From CAYFZR01 sp046760505 [NCBI: Candidatus Hydrothermarchaeota archaeon] (lineage in GTDB: Archaea > CAYFZR01): a stretch of 64,000 bases of DNA. The DNA is taken from the NCBI GenBank assembly GCA_046760505.1, contig JBHIEG010000004.1, positions 23,111 to 87,110 on the forward strand. The letters run 5' to 3'. Below the pieces are notes generated by a model. It saw nothing but the letters and a program-made list of their open reading frames with translations. It was not told the DNA's origin and made no database searches. The translations under genes were made by a program, and so were the position numbers. This document shows, piece after piece, positions 16,923-26,255 of the stretch; within the stretch, counting starts at the first letter, position 1; every line of letters begins with the position of its first letter.

Positions 16923-17035
16923 ATTTTGTACTCCTAATTACTACAAATAGAGGTTATAAATGGATTATTAGACATTATATAATTTTTTTGGTTTTAATAG
17001 GAAACTCTAAATAGGAAGAGAAGAACTTTCTATCC

Positions 17036-17614
17036 ATGATGGAGGAAGCTTTAGGCGAAGATATAGGAGAGATAGAAGAAGAGATCGAAGTTAAAGAGGT
17101 TGATGAGGTCAAACTCGAGCTGAGAGATATATCCTCTAGCCCCGAAAAAATTACCGTTGGAGCAAAAGACGTACGGTTAAATGTTAGGATATTGAATTCC
17201 GGAACAAAAACCGCTGAACTGCTAGAGATAACGATAAAATCTGACGTGATGAAACCATCCATTACAGATTCCCACCGAGCATTCATAGACGAAATAAAAC
17301 CAAAGGGCTCTGAAACAGCGAAGTTTCGCGTTGATATAACCACGAGAGAGGACGGAGTGGTTCCTGTTGACTTTGAAATAAAGTACGTTGAAGATGAAAC
17401 TGAGAAAAAGATAATTAGAACGAGAGAAATACCAATAATGCCAAAGAAAAAGAAATCAAAGGTTCTAACATTGATTACCGCCCTGATAATTATCGCTGTT
17501 CTATTATCCATTTCTTTGGGGGCTAACTATTACTTTGATTTTTATCCGCCCGTAAATCAGCAGCTATCTCAAATCATCCAGAAGATACCCCTTGAAAAGA
17601 TACCTATAAGATGA
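17036..17614 (+). CDS. Hypothetical CARDB-like protein with C-terminal membrane helix
   Basis: A 192-residue protein with a very acidic N-terminus (about 25 residues), a central beta-rich domain (about 30-130) of the CARDB / immunoglobulin-like type (VRLNVRILNSGTKTAELLEI), and a C-terminal helix (about 143-164) followed by a short tail. The domain type is inferred from the NSG turn and strand pattern. The membrane topology is unclear because there is no signal peptide. It is divergent from atpI and upstream of the PIN-ATPase gene. Confidence 0.6.
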   Translation: MMEEALGEDIGEIEEEIEVKEVDEVKLELRDISSSPEKITVGAKDVRLNVRILNSGTKTAELLEITIKSDVMKPSITDSHRAFIDEIKPKGSETAKFRVDITTREDGVVPVDFEIKYVEDETEKKIIRTREIPIMPKKKKSKVLTLITALIIIAVLLSISLGANYYFDFYPPVNQQLSQIIQKIPLEKIPIR

Positions 17615-17686
17615 GATAACGGTGTAAAGCAGAATAAGGTCTGATATCATTAGTTATTTAACGGGAAAGTTAGTGTAAAGGCGAAT

Positions 17687-19264
17687 ATGATGAAGGTACT
17701 CGTACCAGATACAAGCGTCATAATTGATGGAAGATTCAACATTTTTCTAAAACAAATAAAGGATAAATGCAAGATCGTTATTCCTGAGGCAGTCATATCA
17801 GAGCTTGAAAATCAAGCCAATAAGGGTAGAGAGATAGGTTTTAAGGGGTTAGATGAGGTAATAGCCTTAAAAAAGTTAGCAGAAGAGATGGGATTGGAAT
17901 TAGTATTTCATGGTGCCAGACCCACGCCAGAACAAATAAAATACTCTCGCACCGGAGAGATCGATGAAATAATTAGATACGTCGCATTAGATGTTGGAGG
18001 AACCTTGGTTACAGGGGACAATGTCCAAGCAAAAGTTGCACAGATAAAAGGAATTGATGTTGAATTGCTCCCTCCTCTGGAAGAGAAAAGGGAAAACATC
18101 CTTGAAAGAATGTTTGAAGAGAATATAATGTCCATTCATCTAAAAGAGAACGTTATACCTGTGGCAAAGAAAGGCAGGCCAGGAAATATAAGAATCATAA
18201 AACTTCGTGAAACACCATGCACGCTGGAACAGCTTGAATATCTCGCTAAAGACATCCTGAGAGAAGCTAAGGCAAGAAGAGACGGTTTTATTGAAATAGA
18301 AAGAAGAGGAGCCACTGTAATCCAACTTGGACCATACAGAATATCGATTTGCAGGCCGCCATTCAGCGATGGGTTCGAGATAACAGCGGTAAGACCCATA
18401 GCAAAGGTAAGTTTGGAGGACTATTCTTTGTCGGACAAACTGATGAACAGACTAGAAAAGAGAGCTGAGGGAATACTCATTGCAGGACCTCCTGGTGCTG
18501 GAAAATCTACCTTTGCTCAAGCACTGGCGGAATTTTACAGTAAAAGAGAGAAGATAGTTAAGACGATGGAAAGCCCCAGAGATCTTCAGGTCACGGAGGA
18601 AATAACTCAATACTCTCCTCTGGAAGGGAGCATGGAGAAAACTGCGGATATATTGTTGTTGGTAAGACCAGATTACACGATATACGATGAACTTAGAAAA
18701 ACAAGCGATTTCCAAGTATTCGCTGACATGAGACTTGCTGGCGTAGGCATGATTGGGGTTGTGCATTCCACAGAGGCTATAGATGCAATTCAGAGGTTAA
18801 TTGGAAGAGTGGAGATGGGAATGATACCCCAAGTGGTAGACACAATTATATTCATAAAAGATGGGTGGATCAAGAAGGTTTACGAAATCAATTTCACCGT
18901 GAGAGTACCCACCGGCATGGTAGAAGCAGACTTGGCAAGACCGCTGGTAGAGGTCAGAGACTTCGACTCTGGAAAGGTGGAATACGAGATCTATACTTAC
19001 GGAGAAGAAGTCATAGTTATGCCCCTCACCGGAGAGATTGATACTGAATCTAAAAGAGACAGGGCAATAGAGAAGATCACGAGAGAGTTGGAAAGATATG
19101 TGGAAGATATAAGAAAAATAGACATGATATCCGATAGAGAAGCAATAGTCTACATCGATAAAAGAAGTATACCAAGGCTCCTTGGAAGGAAGGGAAAAAG
19201 AATTTTAAGAATAGAAAAAAGATTAGGAATAAGGATAGATATAAGACCAATAGAGGATTATTAG
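17687..19264 (+). CDS. PIN-domain ATPase with KH domain (PINA-like)
   Basis: Residues 1-125 are a PIN nuclease domain (VPDTSVIIDGR with Asp8; acidic residues near Glu39 and Asp111). A VirB11/PilT-like ATPase follows, with Walker A GPPGAGKST at 267-275 and a histidine-containing VVHSTEAIDAIQRLIGR region. The C-terminus is a KH RNA-binding domain (RLLGRKGKRILRIEKRLGI). Archaeal homologues such as PINA of Sulfolobus are hexameric ATPases connected with nucleic-acid processing and Holliday-junction work. The order and length (525 aa) match the family. Confidence 0.9.
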   Translation: MMKVLVPDTSVIIDGRFNIFLKQIKDKCKIVIPEAVISELENQANKGREIGFKGLDEVIALKKLAEEMGLELVFHGARPTPEQIKYSRTGEIDEIIRYVALDVGGTLVTGDNVQAKVAQIKGIDVELLPPLEEKRENILERMFEENIMSIHLKENVIPVAKKGRPGNIRIIKLRETPCTLEQLEYLAKDILREAKARRDGFIEIERRGATVIQLGPYRISICRPPFSDGFEITAVRPIAKVSLEDYSLSDKLMNRLEKRAEGILIAGPPGAGKSTFAQALAEFYSKREKIVKTMESPRDLQVTEEITQYSPLEGSMEKTADILLLVRPDYTIYDELRKTSDFQVFADMRLAGVGMIGVVHSTEAIDAIQRLIGRVEMGMIPQVVDTIIFIKDGWIKKVYEINFTVRVPTGMVEADLARPLVEVRDFDSGKVEYEIYTYGEEVIVMPLTGEIDTESKRDRAIEKITRELERYVEDIRKIDMISDREAIVYIDKRSIPRLLGRKGKRILRIEKRLGIRIDIRPIEDY

Positions 19265-19353
19265 AATCTAGTTACGCATTTAACAATATTGCAAATTGGA
19301 TGAGGGAAAATATAAAAATGTAAGATTTGAGACCAAAGTAGGAGGTTAACACA

Positions 19354-19980
19354 TTGGAAAATTACTTAAAAGGCACAACCTGTGTAGGTTTGGTATGTAA
19401 GGACGGCATTGTTCTGGCAGCGGAGAAAAGGGCTTCCATGGGCTCTTTAGTTGTTCATAAGGAGGCTGTGAAGATATATAAGATTGATAATTATGTTGGG
19501 GCTACCATAGCGGGTTTAGTTGCCGATGCTCAAAGATTGATCAGATTATTGAAGGCAGAAACTCAATTATACAAGGTTACAAGGGGAGAATCAATGAAAG
19601 TAGAAGCTATGGCAACTTTACTAGCAAATATAATGTTTTCACAGAGATGGTTTCCATACATAAGCCAACTGCTTGTTGGGGGAATAGACAATGAAGGAAA
19701 ACATCTCTTTGCCATAAGCTTTACCGGAGACATTATAGAAGATAACATGATTGCTACAGGATCAGGATCTCCGATTGCATACGGAATACTTGAAGGTTTG
19801 TATAAAGAAGATCTTACAGTTGAAGAGGGCAAGAAATTGGCTGTTAAGGCGGTTAAGGCAGCGACTGAAAGGGACGTCTTTTCGGGAGAAGGAATTGATG
19901 TAGTGGTAATCAATGAGGGAGGTTATAACAAGTTAAGCAAAGAGGAAATCAAAAAAATAGTCGAAGGGCCCGTGGCCTAG
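19354..19980 (+). CDS. psmB: 20S proteasome beta subunit
   Basis: The protein starts with TTG 19354, 7 bases after a GGAGGT ribosome-binding site. A seven-residue propeptide MENYLKG precedes the catalytic Thr8 of TTCVGLVCKDGIVLAAEKRAS. Lys of EKRAS and the SGEGIDVVVI C-terminal block are conserved. It forms the proteolytic rings of the archaeal proteasome. No alpha subunit is in the window. The last five codons (GGG CCC GTG GCC TAG) are also the first 15 bases of the following tRNA. Confidence 0.95.
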   Translation: MENYLKGTTCVGLVCKDGIVLAAEKRASMGSLVVHKEAVKIYKIDNYVGATIAGLVADAQRLIRLLKAETQLYKVTRGESMKVEAMATLLANIMFSQRWFPYISQLLVGGIDNEGKHLFAISFTGDIIEDNMIATGSGSPIAYGILEGLYKEDLTVEEGKKLAVKAVKAATERDVFSGEGIDVVVINEGGYNKLSKEEIKKIVEGPVA

Positions 19981-20039
19981 CTGGATAGGGCGACGGCCTC
20001 CTAAGCCGTAGATCCCGGGTTCAAATCCCGGCGGGCCCG
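19966..20039 (+). tRNA. tRNA-Arg (CCT anticodon)
   Basis: The 74-base cloverleaf has acceptor GGGCCCG / CGGGCCC with discriminator G, D stem GCCT/GGGC, anticodon stem ACGGC/GCCGT with loop CTCCTAA (anticodon CCT, reading AGG), and T arm CCGGG-TTCAAAT-CCCGG. CCA is not encoded. The 5' acceptor strand overlaps the psmB stop codon and its four preceding codons. Confidence 0.95.
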
Positions 20040-20103
20040 CTATATTTAATCTTTCTGTATTTTTGAAAATCAAATCAAGTCTGAAGTTTTAGGTGGTGAT
20101 TCT

Positions 20104-20850
20104 ATGGATTGGAAAGATGTTGCCAACGTATTATACAAGTACATAAGACTGAATAGCTTCCCAGTAGGTGTAAAGTTACTGGAAAAAAAAGAGGAGATTC
20201 CTCCAAAAACGAGAAGATTTAAAACGAAAATGAATAATTGCCAGCTTGCTGGTCTTGCCCGATCTTACGGCTGGGTTGTGGGAGCCACGAAGGAGGATCT
20301 CGTTTGCGTGGCAGGAGCAGCCTGTGTTGGATTAATTGAGACTCCTGAAAAAATAACTTCGGGGAAAATATCCTACAAGGTAAATCAGAAAACATTGGAA
20401 GCCGCCAAAAAAATGCAAGACGCTGTTTTCCGATTAAAACCTATATACGAGGCAATACTCTTTTACTCTATAGAGAGGGCTCCGATGGATCCTGATGTAG
20501 TTCTATGTTACGTAAATCCTGCACAAGCCATGAGGCTTATTCATGCTTCTTTATGGGAGATAGGAGGAAAATTAAAATTCGGGTCTAGCGGTGAATATGG
20601 TCTCTGCGGAGAGGCAATCGCTCAAACAATCATAGAAAAAGAACCAAAAATAGCAGTAGCCTGCTATGGCGACAGGAGGTTCGGTTTAACTCAAGATCAC
20701 GAACTGATTTTTTCATTTCCGGCTGAGTGGACGGAAAGAATCTTGGAAGGATTGGAAGAGACACACAAAGCGGGCGTCAGGTATCCAATACCATTCCAAT
20801 TAGAATTCGCGCCCCAGATGCCAGAAATTTATTTCATTGAAGAAGAATAG
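20104..20850 (+). CDS. DUF169-family protein
   Basis: A 248-residue protein matching the DUF169 pattern: a start with FPVGVKLL, then a cysteine-bearing NNCQLAGLARSYGW region, VCVAGAACVGL near residue 80, and GLCGEAI and ACYGDRRFGL near residues 165-195. Members are widespread in anaerobic archaea and bacteria; the biochemical function is not established, and the conserved cysteines suggest metal or cofactor binding. The start has AGGTGGTGA upstream. It stands alone between tRNA-Arg and the coenzyme B operon, on the opposite strand from the latter. Confidence 0.8.
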   Translation: MDWKDVANVLYKYIRLNSFPVGVKLLEKKEEIPPKTRRFKTKMNNCQLAGLARSYGWVVGATKEDLVCVAGAACVGLIETPEKITSGKISYKVNQKTLEAAKKMQDAVFRLKPIYEAILFYSIERAPMDPDVVLCYVNPAQAMRLIHASLWEIGGKLKFGSSGEYGLCGEAIAQTIIEKEPKIAVACYGDRRFGLTQDHELIFSFPAEWTERILEGLEETHKAGVRYPIPFQLEFAPQMPEIYFIEEE

Positions 20851-20905
20851 AGCATGAGTTCTGCATGTAACAACGCATCCTCCACATCCTCGAATAAGAA
20901 TTGAT

Positions 20906-22414
20906 CTAAATTAGATCAGGTATCTGCTCCTCCTCCCTGACTATGCATTCTATGAGAAAAGGCTCTCTTATTCTAATTGTCTCATTTAAAACTTCATTTA
21001 GAGAGGGTATGTCATCTACTCTTTCCCCATTTATTCCATAAGAATTAGCCAGCTTTGTAAAATCGGGATTTCTTAAATTTATTGAGGTAGTTCTTCCGTA
21101 TATTCTCTCTTGGAATTGTCCTATCAGTTCGAGAGATGAGTTGTTTATCAGAACTATTTTTATTGGTATCTCATATTGTTTTATCGTTGCTAGTTCACTT
21201 GAACTCATCATAAAACCGCCATCTCCAACTATAGAAACTACTAATTCGTGAGGCATTGCAATCTGCACACCTATTGAAGCAGGTACAGAGAAACCCATGG
21301 GGGTGAAGTTACCCGGTACGATAAAACTTCTCGGTCTATATACCTTAGAAAGCATGCAACCCCAAACGGTAAAGGATCCTATGTCATAGACTGTTATTCC
21401 TTTCTTACCTAGCGTATCATGGACTGTTTTGCATATGCTCTTGCTTGTGAATCCTTTATGTCCTTCAAGGTCTTCTTTGTCCTTTTTTATTCCTATCTTT
21501 TTGTTTATATCGTATTTCAACAGTCCCAGTAAGACTAATTTTGCATCTCCAATTATCTCCATATCAGCAAGGACTCTGGATGAATTTTTCTTAACGTCTA
21601 TTCTTACTACCTCAGCATCGATATCTTCAAGATCAATGGTCAATGGAGAAGCGCTGCATCCTATAATGATTAAGAGATCTGTCTCCTTTAACATTTCATT
21701 TGCTTTCTTATTACCCCTTTTCCCCATAACTCCTAAAGAAAGGGGATGATCCTCTGGTATAACTCCTCTTGCCATCATCGAGGTCGCAACAGGTATGGAA
21801 ATGGACTCTGCTAGTTTGACTAACTCTTTACATGCGTTACTCCATAAAATTCCTGATCCTGCTAAAATCATCGGATTACTCGAATTTTCAATTCTCTCCG
21901 CAAGTTTTCTAATTAAGTTCTCATCGGGCTTTCTTCTAGAAACATGAAATTTTCTTCTTTTTACATCTTCTTTTTTCTTCAAAACGTCTTCAGGTACCGC
22001 TATGTGCACTGGTCCAGGACAATCTTTCAAAGAGAACTCATAACAAGAAAGGACGGTTTCATAAACATTATTTTCCAATATAACGCTTTTTTTTGTTATA
22101 TTTCTAAATAAATTTGTTGAAACATCATCTACTCCGGTAATGGCTACGACTGGTATGTTATCTTTTTTTGCATTTGCTACTCCCATGGTAAGATTCAATG
22201 CTCCTGGACCTGCTGTTGCTATACAAGTGCCGGGAGAACCAGAAACTCTTGCGTAACCATCACATGCATGTACAGCTCCTTGTTCGTGTCTTGTCAATAT
22301 GTTTTTGATGTTAGAATCTAGCAAAAGATCGTACATTTCCAAAATTCTTTTTCCGGGAATTCCAAAAACAGTCTTTACGTTAGCATCTTCTAATGCCTTT
22401 AAGAAGGGATTCAT
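20906..22414 (-). CDS. Thiamine-diphosphate enzyme; candidate 2-oxosuberate decarboxylase
   Basis: A complete ThDP enzyme of the acetolactate synthase/decarboxylase superfamily, 502 residues. Glu44 in TRHEQGAVHACDGYARVSG is the ThDP-activating glutamate, a central Rossmann-like domain (PMILAGSGILWSNACKEL) follows, and the ThDP/Mg motif is GDGGFMM (397) ending with NN (424-425). It overlaps aksF by four bases and is the last gene of an operon holding every chain-extension enzyme for coenzyme B. That pathway needs a non-oxidative decarboxylation of 2-oxosuberate, exactly the chemistry of this family. Acetolactate synthase is the main alternative, but no ilv partners are present. Confidence 0.85.
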   Translation of the reverse strand: MNPFLKALEDANVKTVFGIPGKRILEMYDLLLDSNIKNILTRHEQGAVHACDGYARVSGSPGTCIATAGPGALNLTMGVANAKKDNIPVVAITGVDDVSTNLFRNITKKSVILENNVYETVLSCYEFSLKDCPGPVHIAVPEDVLKKKEDVKRRKFHVSRRKPDENLIRKLAERIENSSNPMILAGSGILWSNACKELVKLAESISIPVATSMMARGVIPEDHPLSLGVMGKRGNKKANEMLKETDLLIIIGCSASPLTIDLEDIDAEVVRIDVKKNSSRVLADMEIIGDAKLVLLGLLKYDINKKIGIKKDKEDLEGHKGFTSKSICKTVHDTLGKKGITVYDIGSFTVWGCMLSKVYRPRSFIVPGNFTPMGFSVPASIGVQIAMPHELVVSIVGDGGFMMSSSELATIKQYEIPIKIVLINNSSLELIGQFQERIYGRTTSINLRNPDFTKLANSYGINGERVDDIPSLNEVLNETIRIREPFLIECIVREEEQIPDLI

Positions 22415-23415
22415 AAGATTTCCCTTAACGTTTTTATTAGAGATTCAGTAAATTCTTTTGTAGACGAATTTCCATTTAAATCAGGAGTTTTTATTCCTCT
22501 TTTTAATACTTTTTCGATGGACGATTCAATCTTTTTTGCATAATCTTTTTTTCCGAGATAACTCAGCATTAGGCAAGAGGACAATATGCTAGCAATGGGA
22601 TTTGCTATGCCTTTACCTGCGATATCTGGGGCACTACCATGAATCGGCTCGAAGAGAGCATAATTATCCCCCAAATTCATACTTGGAACTATACCGATGC
22701 CCCCTATCAAACCTGCGCCGATGTCGGAGATTATGTCTCCGAAGAGATTTGTCGTCAGAATAACGTCAAATTTTTTTGGATCTTCTACGAGATGCATACA
22801 AAATGAATCTATCAGACACTCTTCTTTCTCTATTTCTTGATATCTTTCACCCACTTTAAGAGAGACATCTCTGAACAATCCACATGTCTTTCTTAGGACA
22901 TTTGCTTTGTGGACAATTGTTACTTTCTTTCTTTTTTCTTTTCTAGCCTGTTCAAAAGCAATCTTTGCTATTCTCTCGCTTCCCTTTTTTGTAATAATTC
23001 TCTTCGCAGAGTATCCGTCGTTTAACTCTTCTTCAATTCCTGAGTATAATCCCTCTGAGTTTTCCCTTACCACTATCAGGTCGACATCTTTGTGGATTCC
23101 TCTTATTTCCTTTAGGCTCTTTATGGGTCTGATATTAGCGTATAATTCAAGTTCTTTTCTTAATGTAAGTATGGGACTTTTATATCCTTCAATAATCTTG
23201 GGAGGGGTGGTTGTTGCACCGAATAAACATGCATCAGTTTCTTTTACTGTCTCAATTACTTCTTCAGATATGGACTCTCCGCATTTCTTATAACATTCAT
23301 ATCCTGCTTCCAGAAAGACGAATTCCATGTCCAAATTCAATTCTTTTAAAATTTTTATGGTGGCTCCAATTACTTCAGGTCCTATTCCGTCGCCTTCAAT
23401 AACCGAGATTCGCAT
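22411..23415 (-). CDS. aksF: Homoisocitrate/isopropylmalate-type dehydrogenase AksF
   Basis: A 334-residue beta-decarboxylating dehydrogenase: EGDGIGPEV near residue 8, [38 protein letters not shown], the metal-binding [17 protein letters not shown], and [20 protein letters not shown]. The absence of leuCD and the presence of a homoaconitase pair upstream indicate AksF, which oxidises homoisocitrate and its longer homologues in 2-oxosuberate synthesis. It overlaps aksE by 34 bases and the ThDP gene by four. Confidence 0.88.
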   Translation of the reverse strand: MRISVIEGDGIGPEVIGATIKILKELNLDMEFVFLEAGYECYKKCGESISEEVIETVKETDACLFGATTTPPKIIEGYKSPILTLRKELELYANIRPIKSLKEIRGIHKDVDLIVVRENSEGLYSGIEEELNDGYSAKRIITKKGSERIAKIAFEQARKEKRKKVTIVHKANVLRKTCGLFRDVSLKVGERYQEIEKEECLIDSFCMHLVEDPKKFDVILTTNLFGDIISDIGAGLIGGIGIVPSMNLGDNYALFEPIHGSAPDIAGKGIANPIASILSSCLMLSYLGKKDYAKKIESSIEKVLKRGIKTPDLNGNSSTKEFTESLIKTLREIL

Positions 23416-23894
23416 ATCCTTTTCTTCCTGTAAGGGATTAAACCTCCACTTTTTAGAATATCTAACATAAATTCTGGAAGTTTTTCTGCCTTTAGCACGT
23501 TTTTTTCGGTTTTTACGATGCCATTTTCAATATCCACCTCTATTATATCACCTTCTTCAACCATTTTTGTTATTCCTTTGCATTCGACAACTGGGAGACC
23601 TAAGTTTATCGAGTTTCTGAAGAAAATTCTGGCAAAGGATTCTGCGATAACACATTTTATGCCCGCCTCTTTTATTGCTATGGGGGCCTGTTCCCTACTA
23701 GATCCACATCCAAAGTTTTCTCCCGCTACTATTAAGTCACCTTCCTTTATTTTCTTAGAAAAATCAGGATCTAACCCTTCTAATAGATGTTCTACCCAGA
23801 TGGTGTGATCCAACGTCCTTAGATATTTTCCAGGAATGATAACGTCAGTATCGATATGATCGCCAAGTTTCCATACCCTTCCTTTAATTCTCAT
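23382..23894 (-). CDS. aksE: Homoaconitase small subunit AksE (HacB)
   Basis: The 170-residue small subunit has [13 protein letters not shown] near residues 15-27, [14 protein letters not shown], and [18 protein letters not shown]. The flexible loop is YLRT with Arg26, the signature that separates homoaconitase (as in MJ1271) from isopropylmalate isomerase, whose loop is hydrophobic after YL. The protein therefore most likely hydrates homoaconitate and its homologues for coenzyme B. Its ATG overlaps the aksD stop (ATGA). Confidence 0.92.
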   Translation of the reverse strand: MRIKGRVWKLGDHIDTDVIIPGKYLRTLDHTIWVEHLLEGLDPDFSKKIKEGDLIVAGENFGCGSSREQAPIAIKEAGIKCVIAESFARIFFRNSINLGLPVVECKGITKMVEEGDIIEVDIENGIVKTEKNVLKAEKLPEFMLDILKSGGLIPYRKKRICESRLLKATE

Positions 23895-25072
23895 GTTATC
23901 TCCCTTGGGTCCGTTATCTCTCCCGTTATCGCAGAAGCTGCCACGGTCGCAGGGCTAGCCAGGTATATCTTTGCCTTTCTGCTTCCCATTCTTCCTATGA
24001 AATTTCTATTCGAGGAGGAAATACAGATTTCCCCCTTTCCAAGAACCCCGAAATTCCCACCCAAGCACGGGCCGCAACCTGGCGGACCCAAAACCGCTCC
24101 GGCTCTTAAAAAATGTGCCAACAAACCTTCTTTACATGCTTTGTCCAAAGTCTTCTTTGAAGCAGGAACAATGATGAGTCTAACGTCTTCATGGATTTTT
24201 TTATCCTTCAAAATATTTGCAACTATCCTAAGATCCTCTATCCTTCCGTTAGTACATGATCCAATGAAAGCCTGATCTATCGAGCTTTTTACGTCTGATA
24301 CTGGCCTTACAGAGTCTACTCTGTTTGGAGAAGAAACTGAAATATCTATATCGTCTGCATCTAAGAATATTTCTTTTTCCACCTGGTATGAATCATTGTT
24401 GGCGATGATTCCTGTTTTTGCACCCATCTCTACTGACATATTACAAAGAGTCTGTTTTTCTGAGATGTTCATGTTATTTACGGTCTCTCCGAAGAATTCT
24501 ATGCACATATAGTGGGCCCCACTCATTCCGATTTCTTTTATTACATTAAGAATTACATCTTTTGCACTAACTAAGTTTGTGAGGTTACCGTTTATGTTCA
24601 CCCTGTACGTTTTTGGTACCTTGAGCCAAGTCATCCCGCTTTCTAAAATATAGGCGCAGTCTGTAGCACCCATACCTATGGCAAGGGCTTTAGATGCCCC
24701 ATTCGTACACGTGTGAGAATCCGCTCCTACCAATATCATTCCTGGCTTCACCAGTCCCCTTTCATAGATTACTTGGTGGCATATTCCGTGACCTATGTCA
24801 AAGAAGTTTTTTATATTCTGCTCTCTTGCAAATCTTCTTATCATGTTGTGCAAGTTGGCTGTTTGTTCATTGTTAGCAGGTATTAGGTGATCAAACACGA
24901 TAGCTACTTTATCAGGATCCCATACTTTCTCTGCTAGCTCTTTAAAGCTTTTAACAACTAAGGTTGCGGAACCATCATGCATCATGCAAAGATCCACAGG
25001 AGTTTCAACGAAATCTCCAGCGTATACTTTTTCTTTTATTTTTTTGCTGATTATTTCCTCAGCCAAGGACAT
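23891..25072 (-). CDS. aksD: Homoaconitase large subunit AksD (HacA)
   Basis: A 393-residue aconitase-family large subunit. 4Fe-4S ligands appear in [13 protein letters not shown] and PGCGPCLGG; other family blocks are [25 protein letters not shown] and [12 protein letters not shown]. The length fits archaeal two-subunit isomerases rather than full-length aconitase. Together with AksE it converts homocitrate to homoisocitrate and the chain-extended equivalents. It overlaps aksA by 14 bases and aksE by four. Confidence 0.92.
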   Translation of the reverse strand: MSLAEEIISKKIKEKVYAGDFVETPVDLCMMHDGSATLVVKSFKELAEKVWDPDKVAIVFDHLIPANNEQTANLHNMIRRFAREQNIKNFFDIGHGICHQVIYERGLVKPGMILVGADSHTCTNGASKALAIGMGATDCAYILESGMTWLKVPKTYRVNINGNLTNLVSAKDVILNVIKEIGMSGAHYMCIEFFGETVNNMNISEKQTLCNMSVEMGAKTGIIANNDSYQVEKEIFLDADDIDISVSSPNRVDSVRPVSDVKSSIDQAFIGSCTNGRIEDLRIVANILKDKKIHEDVRLIIVPASKKTLDKACKEGLLAHFLRAGAVLGPPGCGPCLGGNFGVLGKGEICISSSNRNFIGRMGSRKAKIYLASPATVAASAITGEITDPREIT

Positions 25073-26255
25073 ATCTTTCTCCTTTCTTTACTCTTTCAGC
25101 AAATTCTCTGATTAAATCGTCTGTTATTGTGTATCCATCCTCTCTGTATTCTTTAACGAGATAAACTACCGAATCTACTTCTTCTTCGCTCAAATTATAG
25201 TTTAATTCCTTTAATTTTTCCAAAACACCACGAAATCCGCTGTGTTTACCATAAACTAATTCTCTTTTCTTTCCAACTATCTGAGGAAGGTATGGTTCGT
25301 AGGTAAATGAATTTTCCAATACGGCAGCAACATGAATTCCTGATTCATGTCTGAAAACATTTTTGCCGACTATAGCCTTGTTTGGTGGAATATCTATTCC
25401 TGAGTACCTAGACACCAACTCAGAGAGCTCACTGAGCACAGAATACCTGAAGCCCAAGTCGACTCCATACAGGATGTAAAGAGACATGATTACTTCCTCG
25501 AGAGAGGCATTTCCCCCTCTTTCTCCGATTCCATTTACCGTACATGATACCGCATTAATTCCGGCTTCCACAGCGGCTAAGGAATTGGCAACTGCAAGCC
25601 CAAAGTCGTTGTGACAATGAACCGCCATGGGTATTTTGATCTCTTTTCTGAGCGTGGATATGAGTGATTTCATTGCAGTTGGGTGTATGCAGCCAACCGT
25701 ATCTGCCAGCCCCACTCTATCGGTTTTTAATTCCTCAGCGATTTTGTATACCTTTAACAGGGCATCGATATCGGATCTCGTACCATCTTCACAACTTAAC
25801 TGTGTCCATATACCATGGTCTTTTGCATACTCTACTGTTTCTATTCCTTTTTCGATTATTTCGTCTAAACGCGCTTTTACTTTATACTTCAGGTGGATAT
25901 GAGATGTTGGGAAAAATATTATGACACCGTCAACTCCACACTTCAGGGCATAGTCCACATCCTTTATGTTTGCCCTTGCAAGAGAAAGTACTTTTAAATT
26001 TAAACCTTGGTCAACTATCTTTTTTATACCAATCCTTTCCCTTCTTGATACACTGGGAAAGCCAGCTTCGATTTCTTGAACACCCAGTTCATCCAGCTTT
26101 ATTGCTATTTCTAACTTTTGTTGGGGAGTAAACGCCACCCCCGGAGTTTGTTCACCATCCCTTAAGGTAGTATCATATATAGTCAGGTTTTCCGCTATAG
26201 AGATGTTTTTTCTCACTTCATCTGTTAAGTTAAATCCACTGACACAACTTTTCAT
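25059..26255 (-). CDS. aksA: Homocitrate synthase AksA
   Basis: A 398-residue member of the isopropylmalate/homocitrate synthase family: YDTTLRDGEQTPGVAF near residue 28, the HCHNDFGLAVANSLAA metal-binding motif, and NGIGERGGNASLEE. It lacks the C-terminal leucine-binding regulatory domain of LeuA, and the operon carries aksD/E/F, so repeated condensation of acetyl-CoA with 2-oxoglutarate, 2-oxoadipate and 2-oxopimelate is the most likely role. Citramalate synthase is an alternative that context argues against. Confidence 0.88.
   Translation of the reverse strand: MKSCVSGFNLTDEVRKNISIAENLTIYDTTLRDGEQTPGVAFTPQQKLEIAIKLDELGVQEIEAGFPSVSRRERIGIKKIVDQGLNLKVLSLARANIKDVDYALKCGVDGVIIFFPTSHIHLKYKVKARLDEIIEKGIETVEYAKDHGIWTQLSCEDGTRSDIDALLKVYKIAEELKTDRVGLADTVGCIHPTAMKSLISTLRKEIKIPMAVHCHNDFGLAVANSLAAVEAGINAVSCTVNGIGERGGNASLEEVIMSLYILYGVDLGFRYSVLSELSELVSRYSGIDIPPNKAIVGKNVFRHESGIHVAAVLENSFTYEPYLPQIVGKKRELVYGKHSGFRGVLEKLKELNYNLSEEEVDSVVYLVKEYREDGYTITDDLIREFAERVKKGERYVLG

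Noticed and set aside
16975-17511. 178-codon minus-strand ORF opposite the CARDB-like gene
   Set aside because: Ser/Thr/Phe-rich antisense composition and no ribosome-binding site; the plus-strand gene has a coherent domain and membrane helix.
25059-26255. 2-Isopropylmalate synthase (LeuA) for the aksA gene
   Set aside because: No C-terminal regulatory domain, and the adjacent small isomerase subunit has the YLRT homoaconitase loop, not a leucine-pathway loop.
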